Of a stretch of DNA of 64,000 bases, positions 1-11,439 are shown piece after piece; the stretch's first letter is position 1, and each line of letters begins with the position of its first letter. The stretch is from Intrasporangiaceae bacterium (GTDB lineage: Bacteria > Actinomycetota > Actinomycetes > Actinomycetales > Dermatophilaceae). Where the stretch lies: positions 44,774 to 108,773 of the forward strand of contig JAJPIW010000028.1 of assembly GCA_021324575.1 (NCBI GenBank). Direction: 5' to 3'. Made by a program: the position numbers and the translations under genes. The notes below the pieces were generated by a model, which was not told the DNA's origin, did no database searches, and saw only the letters and a program-made list of their open reading frames with translations.

Positions 1-219
1 GTCGTCCCCGACGCGGCCGCGATGGTCGCCTTCTACCGGACCCATCGGCGCGAACGGCTGGAGCAGGTCCGGCAGGCGCTCGCCGACGGGGCCGCGCAGG
101 CACCCGACCCGGTCGAGGCGGTCGTCGAGCGGGTCTACGCGGAGGTGCCGCGCGAGGTCTGGCCGGCCGCGCGGATGTCCGTGCGCGCCCAGCTGGCCTA
201 CCTCGCCGCTCGTTCATAA
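1..219 (+). CDS. MBL-fold hydrolase, C-terminal end (partial)
   Basis: The reading frame is open from the first base, so the gene begins outside the window and only about 72 C-terminal residues are visible. They contain a HRRERLEQV helix, then VYAEVPREVWPAA and SVRAQLAYL. This matches the C-terminal winged-helix tail of LACTB2-type metallo-beta-lactamase-fold hydrolases, which many actinobacteria carry next to crp and nth (Rv3677c in Mycobacterium tuberculosis). The metal-binding HxHxDH part lies upstream and cannot be checked. A TAA stop at 217-219 is followed by a 36-bp gap to the convergent crp gene. Family assignment is fairly sure; the substrate is unknown. Confidence 0.7.
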   Translation, partial: VVPDAAAMVAFYRTHRRERLEQVRQALADGAAQAPDPVEAVVERVYAEVPREVWPAARMSVRAQLAYLAARS

Positions 220-255
220 CCCTCCCATTGGAGTGTTGTGAACAGGGGTTGATGG

Positions 256-933
256 TCAGCGTGCGCGGCGCTTGAGACGCTCGACGTCGGTGAGCAGCAC
301 GGCGCGGGCTTCCAGCTTGAGCCAGCCACGCGTCGCGAAGTCGGCCAGGGCCTTGTTGACGGTCTCGCGGGAGGCGCCGACGAGCTGGGCGAGCTCCTCC
401 TGGGTGAGGTCGTGGCTCACCATGACGCCGTCCTCGGTCTGCCGACCGAAGCGTGCGGCGAGGTCGAGCAGTGCCTTGGCCACCCGGCCCGGCACGTCGG
501 TGAAGACGAGGTCGGCCAGGCTCTCGTTGGTGCGGCGCAGCCGGCGGGCCAGGGCCGCGAGGAGCGTGGCGGCCACCCCGGGACGGCCCGCAAGGAACTC
601 GCGGAGCTGCTCGTGGCCGAGCCCGAGGATCTGGGTCTCGGCGATCGCGGTCGCGGTCGCGGTGCGCGGGCCGGGGTCGAACAGGCTCAGCTCGCCGAAC
701 ATCTCCCCGGGGCCGAGGATGGCCAGCAGGTTCTCACGGCCGTCGACGCTGCTGCGCCCGAGCTTGATCTTGCCCTCGGCGATGACGTAGAGCCGGTCGC
801 CGCGGTCGCCCTCGTGGAAGAGCACGTCGCCGCGCTCCATCCGGGTACGGGCCATCGAGGCCATGAGCGTTTCGGCGGACTCGTCGTCCACGCCGGCAAA
901 GAGAGGCGCGCGCCTCACCACATCGTGATCCAC
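256..933 (-). CDS. crp: Crp/Fnr-family transcriptional regulator
   Basis: A cAMP-receptor-type global regulator of about 225 residues. The N-terminal cyclic-nucleotide domain carries GDRGDRLYVIAEGKIKLGR and the phosphate-binding cassette FGELSLFDPGPRTATA. The C-terminal helix-turn-helix has the recognition segment QLVGASRETVNKALADF. The sequence runs in parallel with mycobacterial Crp over its whole length. The frame is open further upstream (to 1083), but those residues are proline- and arginine-rich and unlike the family, so I take the GTG at 931-933, giving an N-terminus VDHDVVRRAPLF. It is divergent from nth, with about 60 bp between the two starts. Target genes cannot be read from this window. 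Confidence 0.9.
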   Translation of the reverse strand: MDHDVVRRAPLFAGVDDESAETLMASMARTRMERGDVLFHEGDRGDRLYVIAEGKIKLGRSSVDGRENLLAILGPGEMFGELSLFDPGPRTATATAIAETQILGLGHEQLREFLAGRPGVAATLLAALARRLRRTNESLADLVFTDVPGRVAKALLDLAARFGRQTEDGVMVSHDLTQEELAQLVGASRETVNKALADFATRGWLKLEARAVLLTDVERLKRRAR

Positions 934-983
934 GGCGGACAGTCTGCCAGACGGCCACCCGCGACCCTGGCGGCTGCGCACCT

Positions 984-989
984 TAGGCT
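984..989 (+). promoter_or_regulatory. Leaderless -10 box of nth
   Basis: TAGGCT lies six bases before the GTG at 996, the spacing expected if the start codon's G is the first transcribed base. The same hexamer at the same distance precedes tmk at 63711-63716. There is no convincing purine-rich ribosome site. The inference rests on spacing only. Confidence 0.5.
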
Positions 990-995
990 GTGCGG

Positions 996-1802
996 GTGCC
1001 CGAAGCCCCCGTCCAGGAGCCCCGTGCGGAGTCCCAGGTGGTGTCATCGGGGGAGTCACCGGTCGCCCTGACCCGCCGCGCACGCCGGATGTACCGCCTG
1101 CTGCTCGAGCGTTATCCCTACGCCCACTGCGAGCTGGACTTCCAGACGCCGCTGCAGCTGCTCGTGGCCACCGTGCTGTCGGCCCAGACGACCGACGTCA
1201 TGGTCAACACGGTGACGCCACGTCTCTTCGCGGCATACCCGACCGCCGCTGACCTGGCCGGCGCCGACCGCGAGGCGATGGAGGCGATCCTCAAGCCGAC
1301 CGGCTTCTTCCGGGCCAAGACCAACTCGGTCATCAACCTGTCCGCGGCGATCGTCGAGCGCTACCACGGTGAGGTCCCGGGTCGGATGGCCGACCTCGTC
1401 ACACTCCCCGGCGTGGGCCGCAAGACGGCGAACGTGGTGCTGGGCAACGCTTTTGGCGTCCCCGGACTCACCGTAGACACCCACTTCGGGCGGTTGGTCC
1501 GCCGCTTCGGCTGGACCGAGGAGGAGGACCCGGTCAAGGTCGAGCACGCCGTCGGGGCGCTCTTCCCGCGCAAGGACTGGACGATGCTGTCCCACGTCCT
1601 CATCTTCCACGGCCGCCGGACCTGCCATGCCCGCCGGCCCGCGTGCGGCGCCTGCCCGGTCGCCCGGCTCTGCCCGTCCTACGGCGACGGCGAGACCGAC
1701 CCGGTCAAGGCCGAGGCCCTGCTGAAGTACGAGCTCAGCCCGACGTATGCCGGGGAGCCGGTCTCCCCGCCGCCCGGGCCGCTCCCCATGAGGGTTCGGT
1801 GA
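996..1802 (+). CDS. nth: Endonuclease III
   Basis: Base-excision repair DNA glycosylase/AP lyase acting on oxidised pyrimidines. Visible features are the helix-hairpin-helix [12 protein letters not shown] with the catalytic lysine (about K143), the catalytic aspartate in TVDTHFGRL (about D161), and a C-terminal 4Fe-4S loop with cysteines spaced C-x6-C-x2-C-x5-C (about 210-226). A GTG at 990 is in frame, but a TAGGCT box at 984-989 would start transcription exactly at the GTG of 996, so a leaderless start at 996 is preferred. A later GTG at 1041 is also possible. The stop overlaps the NUDIX start (GTGA), so the genes are probably co-translated. Confidence 0.93.
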   Translation: MPEAPVQEPRAESQVVSSGESPVALTRRARRMYRLLLERYPYAHCELDFQTPLQLLVATVLSAQTTDVMVNTVTPRLFAAYPTAADLAGADREAMEAILKPTGFFRAKTNSVINLSAAIVERYHGEVPGRMADLVTLPGVGRKTANVVLGNAFGVPGLTVDTHFGRLVRRFGWTEEEDPVKVEHAVGALFPRKDWTMLSHVLIFHGRRTCHARRPACGACPVARLCPSYGDGETDPVKAEALLKYELSPTYAGEPVSPPPGPLPMRVR

Positions 1803-2533
1803 CGGCGGCGGACTCGCACCCGACCCGGCCGGCGTGGCTCGACACGCTGGGCCGGACACCTCCCGCCGCGCTCCCGGACTACTTCCGCGCCTACCCGACT
1901 CCGCCGAGCCCGCGCCGCCGGTCGGCCGTGCTCATCCTGTTCGGCCCGATCGGTGGCCTGCCCGACGCTGCCAACGCCGGCCTGGACGGCGTCGACGTCG
2001 TGCTCACCGAGCGGTCCGCGCGGCTGCGGAGCCACGCCGGTCAGGTCTCGTTCCCGGGCGGAGGCATCGACGACGGCGACGACGGGCCGGTCGGTGCCGC
2101 GCTGCGCGAGAGCGAGGAGGAGATCGGGCTGGTCCGCTCGTCGGTCGACATCGTGACCAGGCTGCCCTCTCTGTACCTGTCGCCGAGTGGCAATGCCGTT
2201 GCGCCAGTAGTGGGTTGGTGGCGCACACCCGGGCCGATCGGGGTCGTCGACCCCCGCGAGGTGGCCACGGTGGCCCGCGTCCCGGTCGCCGACCTGCTCG
2301 ATGCCGACAACCGGTTCACCGTGGTCAGCCCGGCCGGCTACTCGGCACCGGGGTTCGAAGCCGGCGGGGTGTTCGTGTGGGGATTCACCGCGATGCTCCT
2401 CAACGCGGTGTTCGACGCCGCCGGGCTGACCCGGCCCTGGGACGACACCCGGCGACGCGGCATACCGCGCGGGATGGGTCCGTCCGCCCGCGATGTGGCC
2501 CGCTACCTGGCGCACCGGGCGGCCGGCCGATGA
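1799..2533 (+). CDS. NUDIX hydrolase, CoA pyrophosphatase type
   Basis: A 244-residue NUDIX protein. The UPF0035 signature ahead of the box is present ([16 protein letters not shown]), followed by a NUDIX box ending RESEEEIGL. The family (NudL/Pcd1p) hydrolyses CoA and its derivatives, so CoA turnover is the likely role. The acidic residue at the Gx5E position of the box appears to be Asp rather than Glu. The start GTG overlaps the nth stop and the stop overlaps the marP start (ATGA), placing the gene in a tight three-gene operon. The M. tuberculosis counterpart (Rv3672c) has the same neighbours. Confidence 0.85.
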   Translation: MTAADSHPTRPAWLDTLGRTPPAALPDYFRAYPTPPSPRRRSAVLILFGPIGGLPDAANAGLDGVDVVLTERSARLRSHAGQVSFPGGGIDDGDDGPVGAALRESEEEIGLVRSSVDIVTRLPSLYLSPSGNAVAPVVGWWRTPGPIGVVDPREVATVARVPVADLLDADNRFTVVSPAGYSAPGFEAGGVFVWGFTAMLLNAVFDAAGLTRPWDDTRRRGIPRGMGPSARDVARYLAHRAAGR

Positions 2534-3738
2534 CCGGGGGGATGGGGCTGGACGTCGCCCTCGTGCTGTTGCTCATCGGCTATGCCGCGACCGGATACCG
2601 CCAGGGGTTCGTCGTCTCAGTGCTCTCGCTGGCCGGCTTCCTCGGCGGCGGGGCGCTCGCCATGGTTCTCCTGCCCAGTGTGCTCAACCACGTCCCGTCC
2701 CTCCAGTCGACCACCGTGCAGCGGACCGTCGTCGTGATCCTCGTCGTGTTCGTCCTCGCCTCGTTCGGGCAGGCGTTGGCCGTGGCGATCGGGCAGCGGA
2801 TCCGCCGCGTGGTGCGGATCAGGTCGGCCCGGGTCGTCGACGCGATCCTCGGTGCGTTCGTCGTCGTCGCCTCGACGGCGGTCCTCGCGTGGTTCGTCGC
2901 GGGCGCGGTCCGCAGTGGCGCCCCACCGGTGCTCGCCCGGGCGATCGGGGAGTCGCGAGTCCTGCGCACCATCGACGAGGTTGTGCCTCCGCAAACGACG
3001 CGCCTCTTCGCGAGCTTCCGTGAGGCCCTCGACCACGAGGGGTTCCCTCGGGTGTTCGAGGGGATCTCGGCCGAGCCGATCAAGCCGATCGCCACCCCCG
3101 ACGGCAGCGCCGCCACGACGACGGCCGTGGCCGACGCCGCGGGCTCCATCGTCAAGATCACCGGGCTGTCCAACGCATGCCAGCAGGGCCAGGAGGGCAG
3201 CGGGTGGGTCGTTGCCCCTGGCAAGGTCGTCACCAACGCGCACGTCGTCGCCGGCCTCGGCCAGGTCACGCTCCGCCCGCGAGGTACCGGCCGGACCTAC
3301 ACCGGCCAGGTCGTCGTCTTCGACCCGGCCCGCGACCTCGCCGTCATCGACGCCCCCGACCTGACCGCTCCCGCGCTGTCCCTCGGGCCGGCAGTGGGTG
3401 CCGGCACGTCGACGGTCGTGGCCGGCTTCCCGCTCGACGGTCCCTACAACGTTGGCGCGGCCCGGGTGCGTGACGTGCTGCGCGCCAACGGGGCCGACAT
3501 CTACGGTCGACCGGGCATCGACCGCCAGATCTACTCGCTCTATGCGACGGTTCGGCCGGGCAACTCCGGCGGCCCGCTGCTCGACACCCGCGGTGAGGTG
3601 GTCGGGATCGTCTTCGCCAAGTCGCTCGACGACCCCAACACCGGCTACGCGCTCACCCTGGACGAGGCCAGGCCGGTCCTGGACGCGGCGGCGACCGCCT
3701 CGGTCCCCGTCAACACCGGAGCCTGCATCCGCGACTGA
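2530..3738 (+). CDS. marP: Membrane-anchored periplasmic serine protease MarP
   Basis: A 402-residue protein with about four N-terminal membrane helices (CvpA/colicin V production domain, residues about 5-125) followed by a trypsin-fold protease domain. The catalytic triad is visible: His238 in TNAHVVAG, Asp269 in ARDLAVID and Ser346 in PGNSGGPL. Two cysteines, C217 and C399, match the disulfide that controls M. tuberculosis MarP (Rv3671c). In that species MarP is needed for acid resistance and cleaves a cell-wall hydrolase; the same role here is inference. The ATG overlaps the preceding stop codon. This is the last gene of the nth operon and is followed by a palindrome-rich gap. Confidence 0.92.
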   Translation: MTGGMGLDVALVLLLIGYAATGYRQGFVVSVLSLAGFLGGGALAMVLLPSVLNHVPSLQSTTVQRTVVVILVVFVLASFGQALAVAIGQRIRRVVRIRSARVVDAILGAFVVVASTAVLAWFVAGAVRSGAPPVLARAIGESRVLRTIDEVVPPQTTRLFASFREALDHEGFPRVFEGISAEPIKPIATPDGSAATTTAVADAAGSIVKITGLSNACQQGQEGSGWVVAPGKVVTNAHVVAGLGQVTLRPRGTGRTYTGQVVVFDPARDLAVIDAPDLTAPALSLGPAVGAGTSTVVAGFPLDGPYNVGAARVRDVLRANGADIYGRPGIDRQIYSLYATVRPGNSGGPLLDTRGEVVGIVFAKSLDDPNTGYALTLDEARPVLDAAATASVPVNTGACIRD

Positions 3739-3787
3739 CCGACCCCTCCTGCCCCAGCTTTCCCGGCCCGTCTTCGGCTCCCGACCC

Positions 3788-3867
3788 AACCTCTGCTAGC
3801 AGAAGTTAGGCCACTTAGCAGAGGGTGCAACCTGCGCTAAGAGAGCCAAGCTCTGCTAGCAGAAGGT
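3788..3867. repeat. Paired palindromes CTCTGCTAGCAGAAG, 60 bp apart
   Basis: Identical 15-mers CTCTGCTAGCAGAAG begin at 3791 and 3851, each a near-perfect palindrome around GCTAGC. Between them are inverted partial copies (TTAGCAGAGG near 3815 and GCGCTAAGAGAG near 3834). The element fills the gap between the convergent marP and ephE-like genes, so it could act as a two-way terminator or as a REP-like extragenic element. Confidence 0.6.
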
Positions 3868-3903
3868 GCAGCAAGGGGTCGGAGTGTGGTCAGGCGGTCG
3901 GGG

Positions 3904-4827
3904 TCAGGGCGAGGTCAGGCCGTCCAGCCAGCCGAGCAGGTGGCGGTTGAGGCGGGCCGGGGCCTCCTCGTGCGGGAAGTGGCCTGCGTCGGTCACCACC
4001 ACTGTCGTCGACTCACCGCCGACGTATGCCACGGACGCGCCCTGGGCGCTCCCGCTCACCGTCGCATCCTGGTCGCCCCGGATCTGCAGCACCGGCAGGT
4101 CGACTCGCCCGGTCATGCGGCGGGTGTAGCTCCAGCCCTCGCGGCGGACCTGGCTGAGGACGAGCCACCGGTGGTAGTCGGCCGCCGCGTGCGCCGCGAA
4201 GGGGATGGTGAGGGCTGCGGCATACCGCTCGCCCTCCTCCGCCGACGGCCACGAGCTCGCCGGGGCGGACCAGTGCCGCAGCAGGCGCGGCACCGCGGTG
4301 GGGTCGGTAGTCATCTCCCGCTCGGGTACCCACGGCCACTTCCCCCGGGCGAAGACCGAGCCGGAGGCCAGGCGGGTGAGGTGGCGCGCGACCTGACGAC
4401 GGAACACGCAGGGGTGCGGCATGCCGACCGACGCGAGCGCCCGGGTCACGCCGGGGGACAGATAAGGGAGCGACCAGGCGACGAACCCGCCGAGCCCGTG
4501 ACCGATGACGACAGCCGACTCGACACCGAGGGACCGGATGACGCCGGACACGTCGGCCGCGGCGGTCCAGCCGTCATAGCCGGTCGGGGGTTTGTCCGAG
4601 GCGCCGGACCCGCGCAGGTCCAGTGCCGCCGCGCGGAACCCCGCGTCGGCGACCGCGGTGAGCTGGTGGCGCCAGGCCCACCAGAACTCCGGGTAGCCGT
4701 GGAGGAACAGGACGAGTGGCCCTTCACCCACCTCGGCGACGTGGAACCGGGCTCCGTTCGCCGCGACGAAGCGGTGCTCCCACGGCCCGTCGAGGAGGAC
4801 GGAGGCAGGGTCGGCGGGCTGGATCAG
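3904..4827 (-). CDS. Alpha/beta-hydrolase, epoxide-hydrolase-like
   Basis: Alpha/beta-hydrolase fold resembling mycobacterial EphE. Visible motifs are the oxyanion segment LFLHGYPEFWWAWRHQL, DLRGSGASDKPPTGYDGWT, a nucleophile elbow VIGHGLGGFVAW (His-Gly rather than the usual Asp or Ser in the centre, so the nucleophile is unclear), GDQDATV and a catalytic-His segment DAGHFPHEEAPARLNRHL. A GTG at 4731 is the first ordinary start, but it would remove conserved residues (GPWEHRFVAANGARFHVAE) encoded in frame just upstream. I therefore extend to a CTG at 4827, whose last bases overlap the stop of the upstream gene as CTGA. Length would be 307 residues. The start is uncertain; the family is clear. 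Confidence 0.75.
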   Translation of the reverse strand: MIQPADPASVLLDGPWEHRFVAANGARFHVAEVGEGPLVLFLHGYPEFWWAWRHQLTAVADAGFRAAALDLRGSGASDKPPTGYDGWTAAADVSGVIRSLGVESAVVIGHGLGGFVAWSLPYLSPGVTRALASVGMPHPCVFRRQVARHLTRLASGSVFARGKWPWVPEREMTTDPTAVPRLLRHWSAPASSWPSAEEGERYAAALTIPFAAHAAADYHRWLVLSQVRREGWSYTRRMTGRVDLPVLQIRGDQDATVSGSAQGASVAYVGGESTTVVVTDAGHFPHEEAPARLNRHLLGWLDGLTSP

Positions 4828-5219
4828 AGACTCGGCTTGATCGCAGCGATCGTGAGCTTCGCCTCGGCAATCGCCTTCTCCGGCGCCGGCTTGGCCTTCT
4901 TCAGGGCCCGGACGCCGAGCAGGCCGGCGATCGCCGCGATGAGGAACAGGACGCCGGTGACGATGAGCCAGGCGGCCCAGGCTGGCAGCCAGATGTCGAG
5001 CACCTCAGCCAGGGTGATGAAGACGAAGACGAGCCCGATCAGTGCCATCAGCCCGGCGGCGGCGAGCATCCCGGCCCCCATGCCCAGGATCTTGGCGCCC
5101 TCGGTGATCTCGGCCTTGGCCAGGGCGATCTCGGATCGGACAAGCCCCTGGACGTCGTGGGTCGCGTCGGCGACGAGCTGGCCGATGGTGCGCTCGGAAC
5201 CCTGGGTGTCGATTGCCAT
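4824..5219 (-). CDS. Small membrane protein, phage-holin superfamily III type
   Basis: A 131-residue protein with an amphipathic N-terminus (SERTIGQLVADATHDVQGLVRSEIALAKAEI), two membrane helices (about 45-70 and 78-103) and a lysine/alanine-rich tail. It matches the actinobacterial phage-holin III/YqjE-type family, found beside the ephE-like gene in mycobacteria (Rv3669). Despite the name there is no phage context; it is a chromosomal membrane protein of unknown role. A TAGGGT box six bases before the ATG suggests a leaderless transcript. Its stop overlaps the next gene's proposed CTG start, so the two are likely co-translated. Confidence 0.8.
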   Translation of the reverse strand: MAIDTQGSERTIGQLVADATHDVQGLVRSEIALAKAEITEGAKILGMGAGMLAAAGLMALIGLVFVFITLAEVLDIWLPAWAAWLIVTGVLFLIAAIAGLLGVRALKKAKPAPEKAIAEAKLTIAAIKPSL

Positions 5220-5228
5220 GGGGTGACC

Positions 5229-6566
5229 CTACCCAGCCTTCGGGTTGGCTCGGAAGCACGCGGGTATGCCGTCCCCGTCCCGATCCTCGGTCTCGACGGC
5301 CTCGAGGCGGCGATAGTGGGCGTTGCGCGGGACGAGTACGCAGGCGGCCAGGACTGCGGCGATGAGCGAGCCCACGAGGACGGCGAGCTTGACGTGCGCC
5401 TCGCGGACCGGGTAGCCGTGGAACGCCAGGTCGCCGATGAGGAGCGACACCGTGAAGCCGATCCCGGTGAGCAGCGCGACGCCCGCGACATCGACCCAGC
5501 CGACCTCGTCGTCGGTCTCGGCCCGGGTGAACCGAGCGGTCAGCCAGGTTCCGCCGAAGACGCCGACGACCTTGCCGAGCACGAGCGCTGCGACGATGCC
5601 GACGAGCAGCGGGTCGCGCACGGCGGTGCCGACCGGGCTCCGGGCGCCCGGGCCGAGGATCGCGACGCCGGAGGCGAAGAATGCGAAGACGGGAACGCAG
5701 AACCCGGCCGAGAGCGGTCGCAGCCGGTGTTCGAACCGGTGGGCCACGTCGGTCGTCCGGTCAACGGTGCTCATGGCCGGGACGCTGCCCCGCGGCCTGA
5801 CCGGCACGGTCAGCCCGAGGAGGACGCCGGCAACCGTCGCGTGGATCCCGCTGGCGTGGACGAGTGCCCACGTCGCGAGGGCCAGCGGGACGAGCAGCCA
5901 CCATTGGGTCATCCGTCGCTGGACGAGGAGCCCGTATGCCGCGAGCGGCACGACCGCGAGCAGCAGCGGCGCGACCTGGAGGCTGCCGGTGTAGAAGATG
6001 GCGATGATGGTGATGGCGATGAGGTCGTCGACCACGGCCAGGGTGAGCAGGAACGAGCGGAGGGCCGAGGGCAGGTGCGACCCGATGACGGCGAGCACGG
6101 CGAGCGCGAACGCGATGTCGGTCGCGGTGGGGATGGCCCAGCCCTGCAGGGCCGAGGAGTCCGCCCCGAGCAGCGTCACGGCGCCGGCGTAGACCAGGGC
6201 TGGGACGGCGACGCCGCAGCAGGCGGCGACGACGGGCAGGGCGGCCTTGGCCGGGGTGGTCAGCTCGCCCACGAGGAACTCCCGCTTCAGCTCCAGGCCG
6301 GCGACGAAGAAGAACACCGCGAGCAGGCCGTCGGCCGCCCAGGCCCCGAGCGACAGGTGGAGATGGCCGACGTGCGGCCCGACCGCGAAGTCCCGGAGCG
6401 CGGCATACGAGGAGAAGAAAGGGCTGTTGGCCCACCCGAAGGCGAGCGCCGCCGCTCCGAGAAGGATGGCGCCACCGGTCGTCTCGGTCCGCAGAGCCGT
6501 GGCGACGACCTGGGCCTCGGACCACGAGGGCCGGCGGAAGAGGTGGTTGAGCGGTGTCAGGGTCAT
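5229..6566 (-). CDS. nhaA: Na+/H+ antiporter NhaA
   Basis: A 445-residue inner-membrane sodium/proton antiporter. Visible family features are [24 protein letters not shown] with the discontinuous helix, the paired aspartates in [30 protein letters not shown] and the C-terminal [18 protein letters not shown]. The ATG at 6564-6566 ([10 protein letters not shown]) is chosen; an in-frame ATG 15 codons earlier (6611) is possible. The protein ends with an acidic [11 protein letters not shown] stretch resembling a calcium-binding excalibur fragment, which is unusual. It is transcribed towards the holin-like gene with a 9-bp gap and diverges from the GDPD gene. Confidence 0.92.
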   Translation of the reverse strand: MTLTPLNHLFRRPSWSEAQVVATALRTETTGGAILLGAAALAFGWANSPFFSSYAALRDFAVGPHVGHLHLSLGAWAADGLLAVFFFVAGLELKREFLVGELTTPAKAALPVVAACCGVAVPALVYAGAVTLLGADSSALQGWAIPTATDIAFALAVLAVIGSHLPSALRSFLLTLAVVDDLIAITIIAIFYTGSLQVAPLLLAVVPLAAYGLLVQRRMTQWWLLVPLALATWALVHASGIHATVAGVLLGLTVPVRPRGSVPAMSTVDRTTDVAHRFEHRLRPLSAGFCVPVFAFFASGVAILGPGARSPVGTAVRDPLLVGIVAALVLGKVVGVFGGTWLTARFTRAETDDEVGWVDVAGVALLTGIGFTVSLLIGDLAFHGYPVREAHVKLAVLVGSLIAAVLAACVLVPRNAHYRRLEAVETEDRDGDGIPACFRANPKAG

Positions 6567-7515
6567 GGGCCGCCTCGCGGTCGTCAGGTGGTGAGGTGAC
6601 GTGTCACGCATCCACGACTTCGTCGCGCAGATGCGGCCGACCAGGCTTCCCGGCGCTCCGGGACCGATGCTACCGGTGAAGGCTGGGTGAACGTTCGGCG
6701 TTCGGGCCGGATCTGGTGCGGCGCAGCCCATTTGGACCGTCACGCTAGGGGCATGAGCTACGGGTCGGGGTCGTTGCCACTCGCGGTGGCACACCGCGGG
6801 GGCGCCGGGCTCGGACCGGAGAACACGCTCGCCGCCTTCGGGTTGTCGACCGCGCTCGGCATCCGCTACCTCGAGACCGACGTCCGCGTCACCCGCGACG
6901 GCCAGATGCTCTGCTTCCACGACGCCTCACTCGACCGGGTCACCGCGGCGAGCGGGCCGGTCGGGCTCTGCTCGCTGGCCGAGCTGCACGGCCTACGCGT
7001 CGATGGGCGCGAGCCGTTGTGCACGCTCGAGCAGGCGCTGGCCGCGTTCCCGGACGCCCGGTTCATGGTCGACCTCAAGGACCGGGGTGCGCTCGGCCCG
7101 TTGGTCGCCCTCCTCCAGAACCCGTCGTATGCCGCGCGCGTGTGCGTGGCGGGGGCGTGGGACGGGTGGCTCGCCCGGCTGCGCGCCGAGGTGGCCGGGG
7201 CCCACACGGCGCTCGGCTGGCGCTCGCTGACCGCCCTGATCGCGTTGTCCCGCGCCGGCGCTCGCGCGCCGGGCTGGGTGCGGACGGCTGGCTTCGCCCA
7301 TGTGCCGATCCGGCTGGGGAGTGTGCCGATCCTGTGCCACCGGCTCGTCGACCGGGCGCACGACCTGGGGATCCGGGTCGTCGTGTGGACCGTCGACGAG
7401 GCCGGCGAGATGCACCGGCTGCTCGACGCCGGGGTCGACGGGGTCATCACCGACCGCCCGGACGTGCTGCGTGAGGTGCTCATCGCCCGCGGCCAGTGGC
7501 AGCCGCTGCGGTCGG

Positions 7516-9477
<1,962 letters not shown>

Positions 9478-9594
9478 GGGCGGGCTCCTCCTCGAGCGGA
9501 TGGACGTCTGCTGCCAGCCAACTCTGCCGCATCGGGCCACGCAAGGGGTATGCCGGGTGCTCGCGACCAGCGGGGCGGCTCGGGCGACGAGCGG

Positions 9595-9646
9595 GAGCCC
9601 GGGCGTGACGCACGTCTCGCCCCAGCCGTTCCCTGCGCCCGGGCTC
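9595..9646 (-). terminator. Stem-loop at the end of the 9645-10505 gene
   Basis: GAGCCCGGGCG (9595-9605) pairs perfectly with CGCCCGGGCTC (9636-9646), with a 30-base loop. The right arm includes part of the stop codon of the minus-strand gene. No T-tract follows, as is common in high-GC actinobacteria. It could equally be an RNA-stability stem. Confidence 0.45.
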
Positions 9647-10505
9647 AGCGGCGCCGCTTGGCCTTGCGCGACGGCGGTGGCGGCGCCGTCGCGGGCCGCA
9701 GGGCCTGCGCGGCCAGGGTCGCGGGGTGGACGAGGAGAGGCAGCAGGGCCCGCTGGCCGGGCGCCCTGGCCGCCTTCACGGCGCTCAGGTGGGCCTCGGC
9801 GCGAACCGCCAGCGCGGCATACGCCTCCTCGCCCATGAGGGCGACGAGCTCGGCCCGGTTGCTGCGGAAGACCGGCTCGCGCCCGACGTGCGCCTCGGGT
9901 GCGTTGGTGCAGAACCAGTCCAGCTCGTGACCCCCGGGACCCCACGAGCGGCGGTCGTACTCGGTGATCGTCACCTCGACCTGCTTGCTCCCGTCGGGGT
10001 GCTCCAGGAGCCGGTCGGCGCGACGGATCGGCAGCTGCCAGCACGCCTCCGGCATGACGGCCACGTGGTCGAGCCCTGAGCGCTCGCCGAGCCAGTGCAT
10101 GGCGCAGCCGGCACCGGCCCCGAAGCCGGAGCGGTTGAGGAAGATGCATGCTCCGTCGACGACCCGCGTCTTGGTCACCGAGACCTCCCCCTCGGTGAGC
10201 ACTTCCGACCACGCCTCGACGGCGGTCGACCCGGGATGGTGCTGCCACAGTGACTCGTCCAGCCGGTCGACGACGGCGGCGACCCGGTCACGGTCCCGGT
10301 CGCCGGCGAAGTGCGCGCCGATGACGCAGCACCCACCGTCGGGCACGGCCGCGAAGATGCTCTTGCAGCCCTGCCCGTAGATGCACGTCCAGCTCGACGT
10401 GAGCCAGGTCAGGTCGCACCGGAACCGTCGACGCCGGTCGGTCGGGTCGTCGAACTCGACGAACACGCGGGGCGTGCCGAGGTCGGTCTGCCCGCTCTGC
10501 GCCAT
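9645..10505 (-). CDS. Conserved cysteine-rich actinobacterial protein
   Basis: A 286-residue soluble protein with many conserved-looking cysteines ([68 protein letters not shown]), which suggests metal or iron-sulfur binding. It resembles DUF3109/YkgJ-like zinc-or-iron-chelating families, but I cannot assign it firmly. A longer frame exists upstream; the ATG at 10505 is preferred because a TAGGCT box precedes it by seven bases (leaderless pattern) and the upstream residues look like translated promoter. The basic RKAKRRR tail is notable. Divergent from the membrane protein gene at 10558. Confidence 0.6.
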   Translation of the reverse strand: MAQSGQTDLGTPRVFVEFDDPTDRRRRFRCDLTWLTSSWTCIYGQGCKSIFAAVPDGGCCVIGAHFAGDRDRDRVAAVVDRLDESLWQHHPGSTAVEAWSEVLTEGEVSVTKTRVVDGACIFLNRSGFGAGAGCAMHWLGERSGLDHVAVMPEACWQLPIRRADRLLEHPDGSKQVEVTITEYDRRSWGPGGHELDWFCTNAPEAHVGREPVFRSNRAELVALMGEEAYAALAVRAEAHLSAVKAARAPGQRALLPLLVHPATLAAQALRPATAPPPPSRKAKRRR

Positions 10506-10557
10506 GGCCGGGAGCCTATCCGCGTGACCTCCTGCGGCCCGATCTCGTTGAACTGGT

Positions 10558-11439
10558 ATGTCGACGACGACGAGCCGCGCCGAGACACCACCCGGCGATG
10601 ACAGCACGCGTGCCAGTCCTCCTGCGACGACCGCGGAGGGGTCGGCCGATGGGGAGCTGGCGCGTGTACTGAGGCGCGACCAGGCCGTTGCCTACGCGCG
10701 GGCGGCCTGGCCGTATGCCGCGTGCCTCCTCGCCGCCCTGCTCGCCTGGCCGTCCGGCTGGGCGGGTCAGGCGTCGTGGTGGCACCTTCCGCTGCTCACC
10801 CGTTCGGGAGGCGTGCTGATGCTGGGCGCCGTGGCGTCCGGGCTGGTCGTGGCTGCGCTGGTCCGCGAGCCCTGGCCCCGCGTCGGGATCGTCGCCGGGA
10901 TCGCCGGCCTGTCCTGGGTGGCGACGGACCCGCCGGTCCGGGCCCAGCACGGGCGCCTCGTCCTTGCCGTGCTCCTCGTGGGCGGCCTCCTCATCGGTCT
11001 TGCCCTCGGCGCCCGGGCCCGTCGCGGTGTCCTCGGGGTCTCGTCTGCTCTGGCCATCCTGGCGGGGGTGAGCCCCAGCAGCTGGCCGCACGTCCCGCTG
11101 CTCGCCGTCGCGGTCGCCCTGCCGTTCTGGCTGGCGACCCGGGACCGGGTCGCTCCCACCCTGTGGGCCGTCGTCCGTGCGGTCCTTGCCTACGTCGTGG
11201 CCCGAGTGGTCGCAGCCGCCTTCACGGCCGGGTGGGTGAGCGGCACCAAGGCCGGCCTCGAGCCCGCGCAGGACCTGGCCCAGCGGGTCGCGACGGCGAC
11301 GTGGGACACGGTGCGGCACAAGGGTTTCGACACAGCCCAGACGGCGCTGACGACGCACACGTCATGGATCTGGTGCGGCATCGTCCTCGCCGTCTGGCTG
11401 GTCGTCGCGCGCGTCACCAGGCGTGTGCCACGTCGATGA
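10558..11439 (+). CDS. Multi-pass membrane protein of unknown function
   Basis: A 293-residue protein with a polar N-terminus (about 45 residues) and about seven hydrophobic segments. I recognise no enzyme motif. A polar loop ([28 protein letters not shown]) precedes the last helix, and the protein ends in a basic RVTRRVPRR. It is divergently transcribed 52 bp from the cysteine-rich gene, and its 3' end overlaps the convergent secreted-protein gene by 26 bp. The coding call rests on coherent membrane-segment structure and length; the function is not known. Confidence 0.55.
   Translation: MSTTTSRAETPPGDDSTRASPPATTAEGSADGELARVLRRDQAVAYARAAWPYAACLLAALLAWPSGWAGQASWWHLPLLTRSGGVLMLGAVASGLVVAALVREPWPRVGIVAGIAGLSWVATDPPVRAQHGRLVLAVLLVGGLLIGLALGARARRGVLGVSSALAILAGVSPSSWPHVPLLAVAVALPFWLATRDRVAPTLWAVVRAVLAYVVARVVAAAFTAGWVSGTKAGLEPAQDLAQRVATATWDTVRHKGFDTAQTALTTHTSWIWCGIVLAVWLVVARVTRRVPRR

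Noticed and set aside
256..1083. Longer Crp starting at 1083
   Set aside because: The extra 50 residues are proline/arginine-rich, absent from the family, and would overlap the nth promoter and start.
4824..5219. Phage holin, hence possible prophage
   Set aside because: Only the family name suggests phage. The gene is a conserved chromosomal neighbour of the ephE-like gene and there are no other phage genes.
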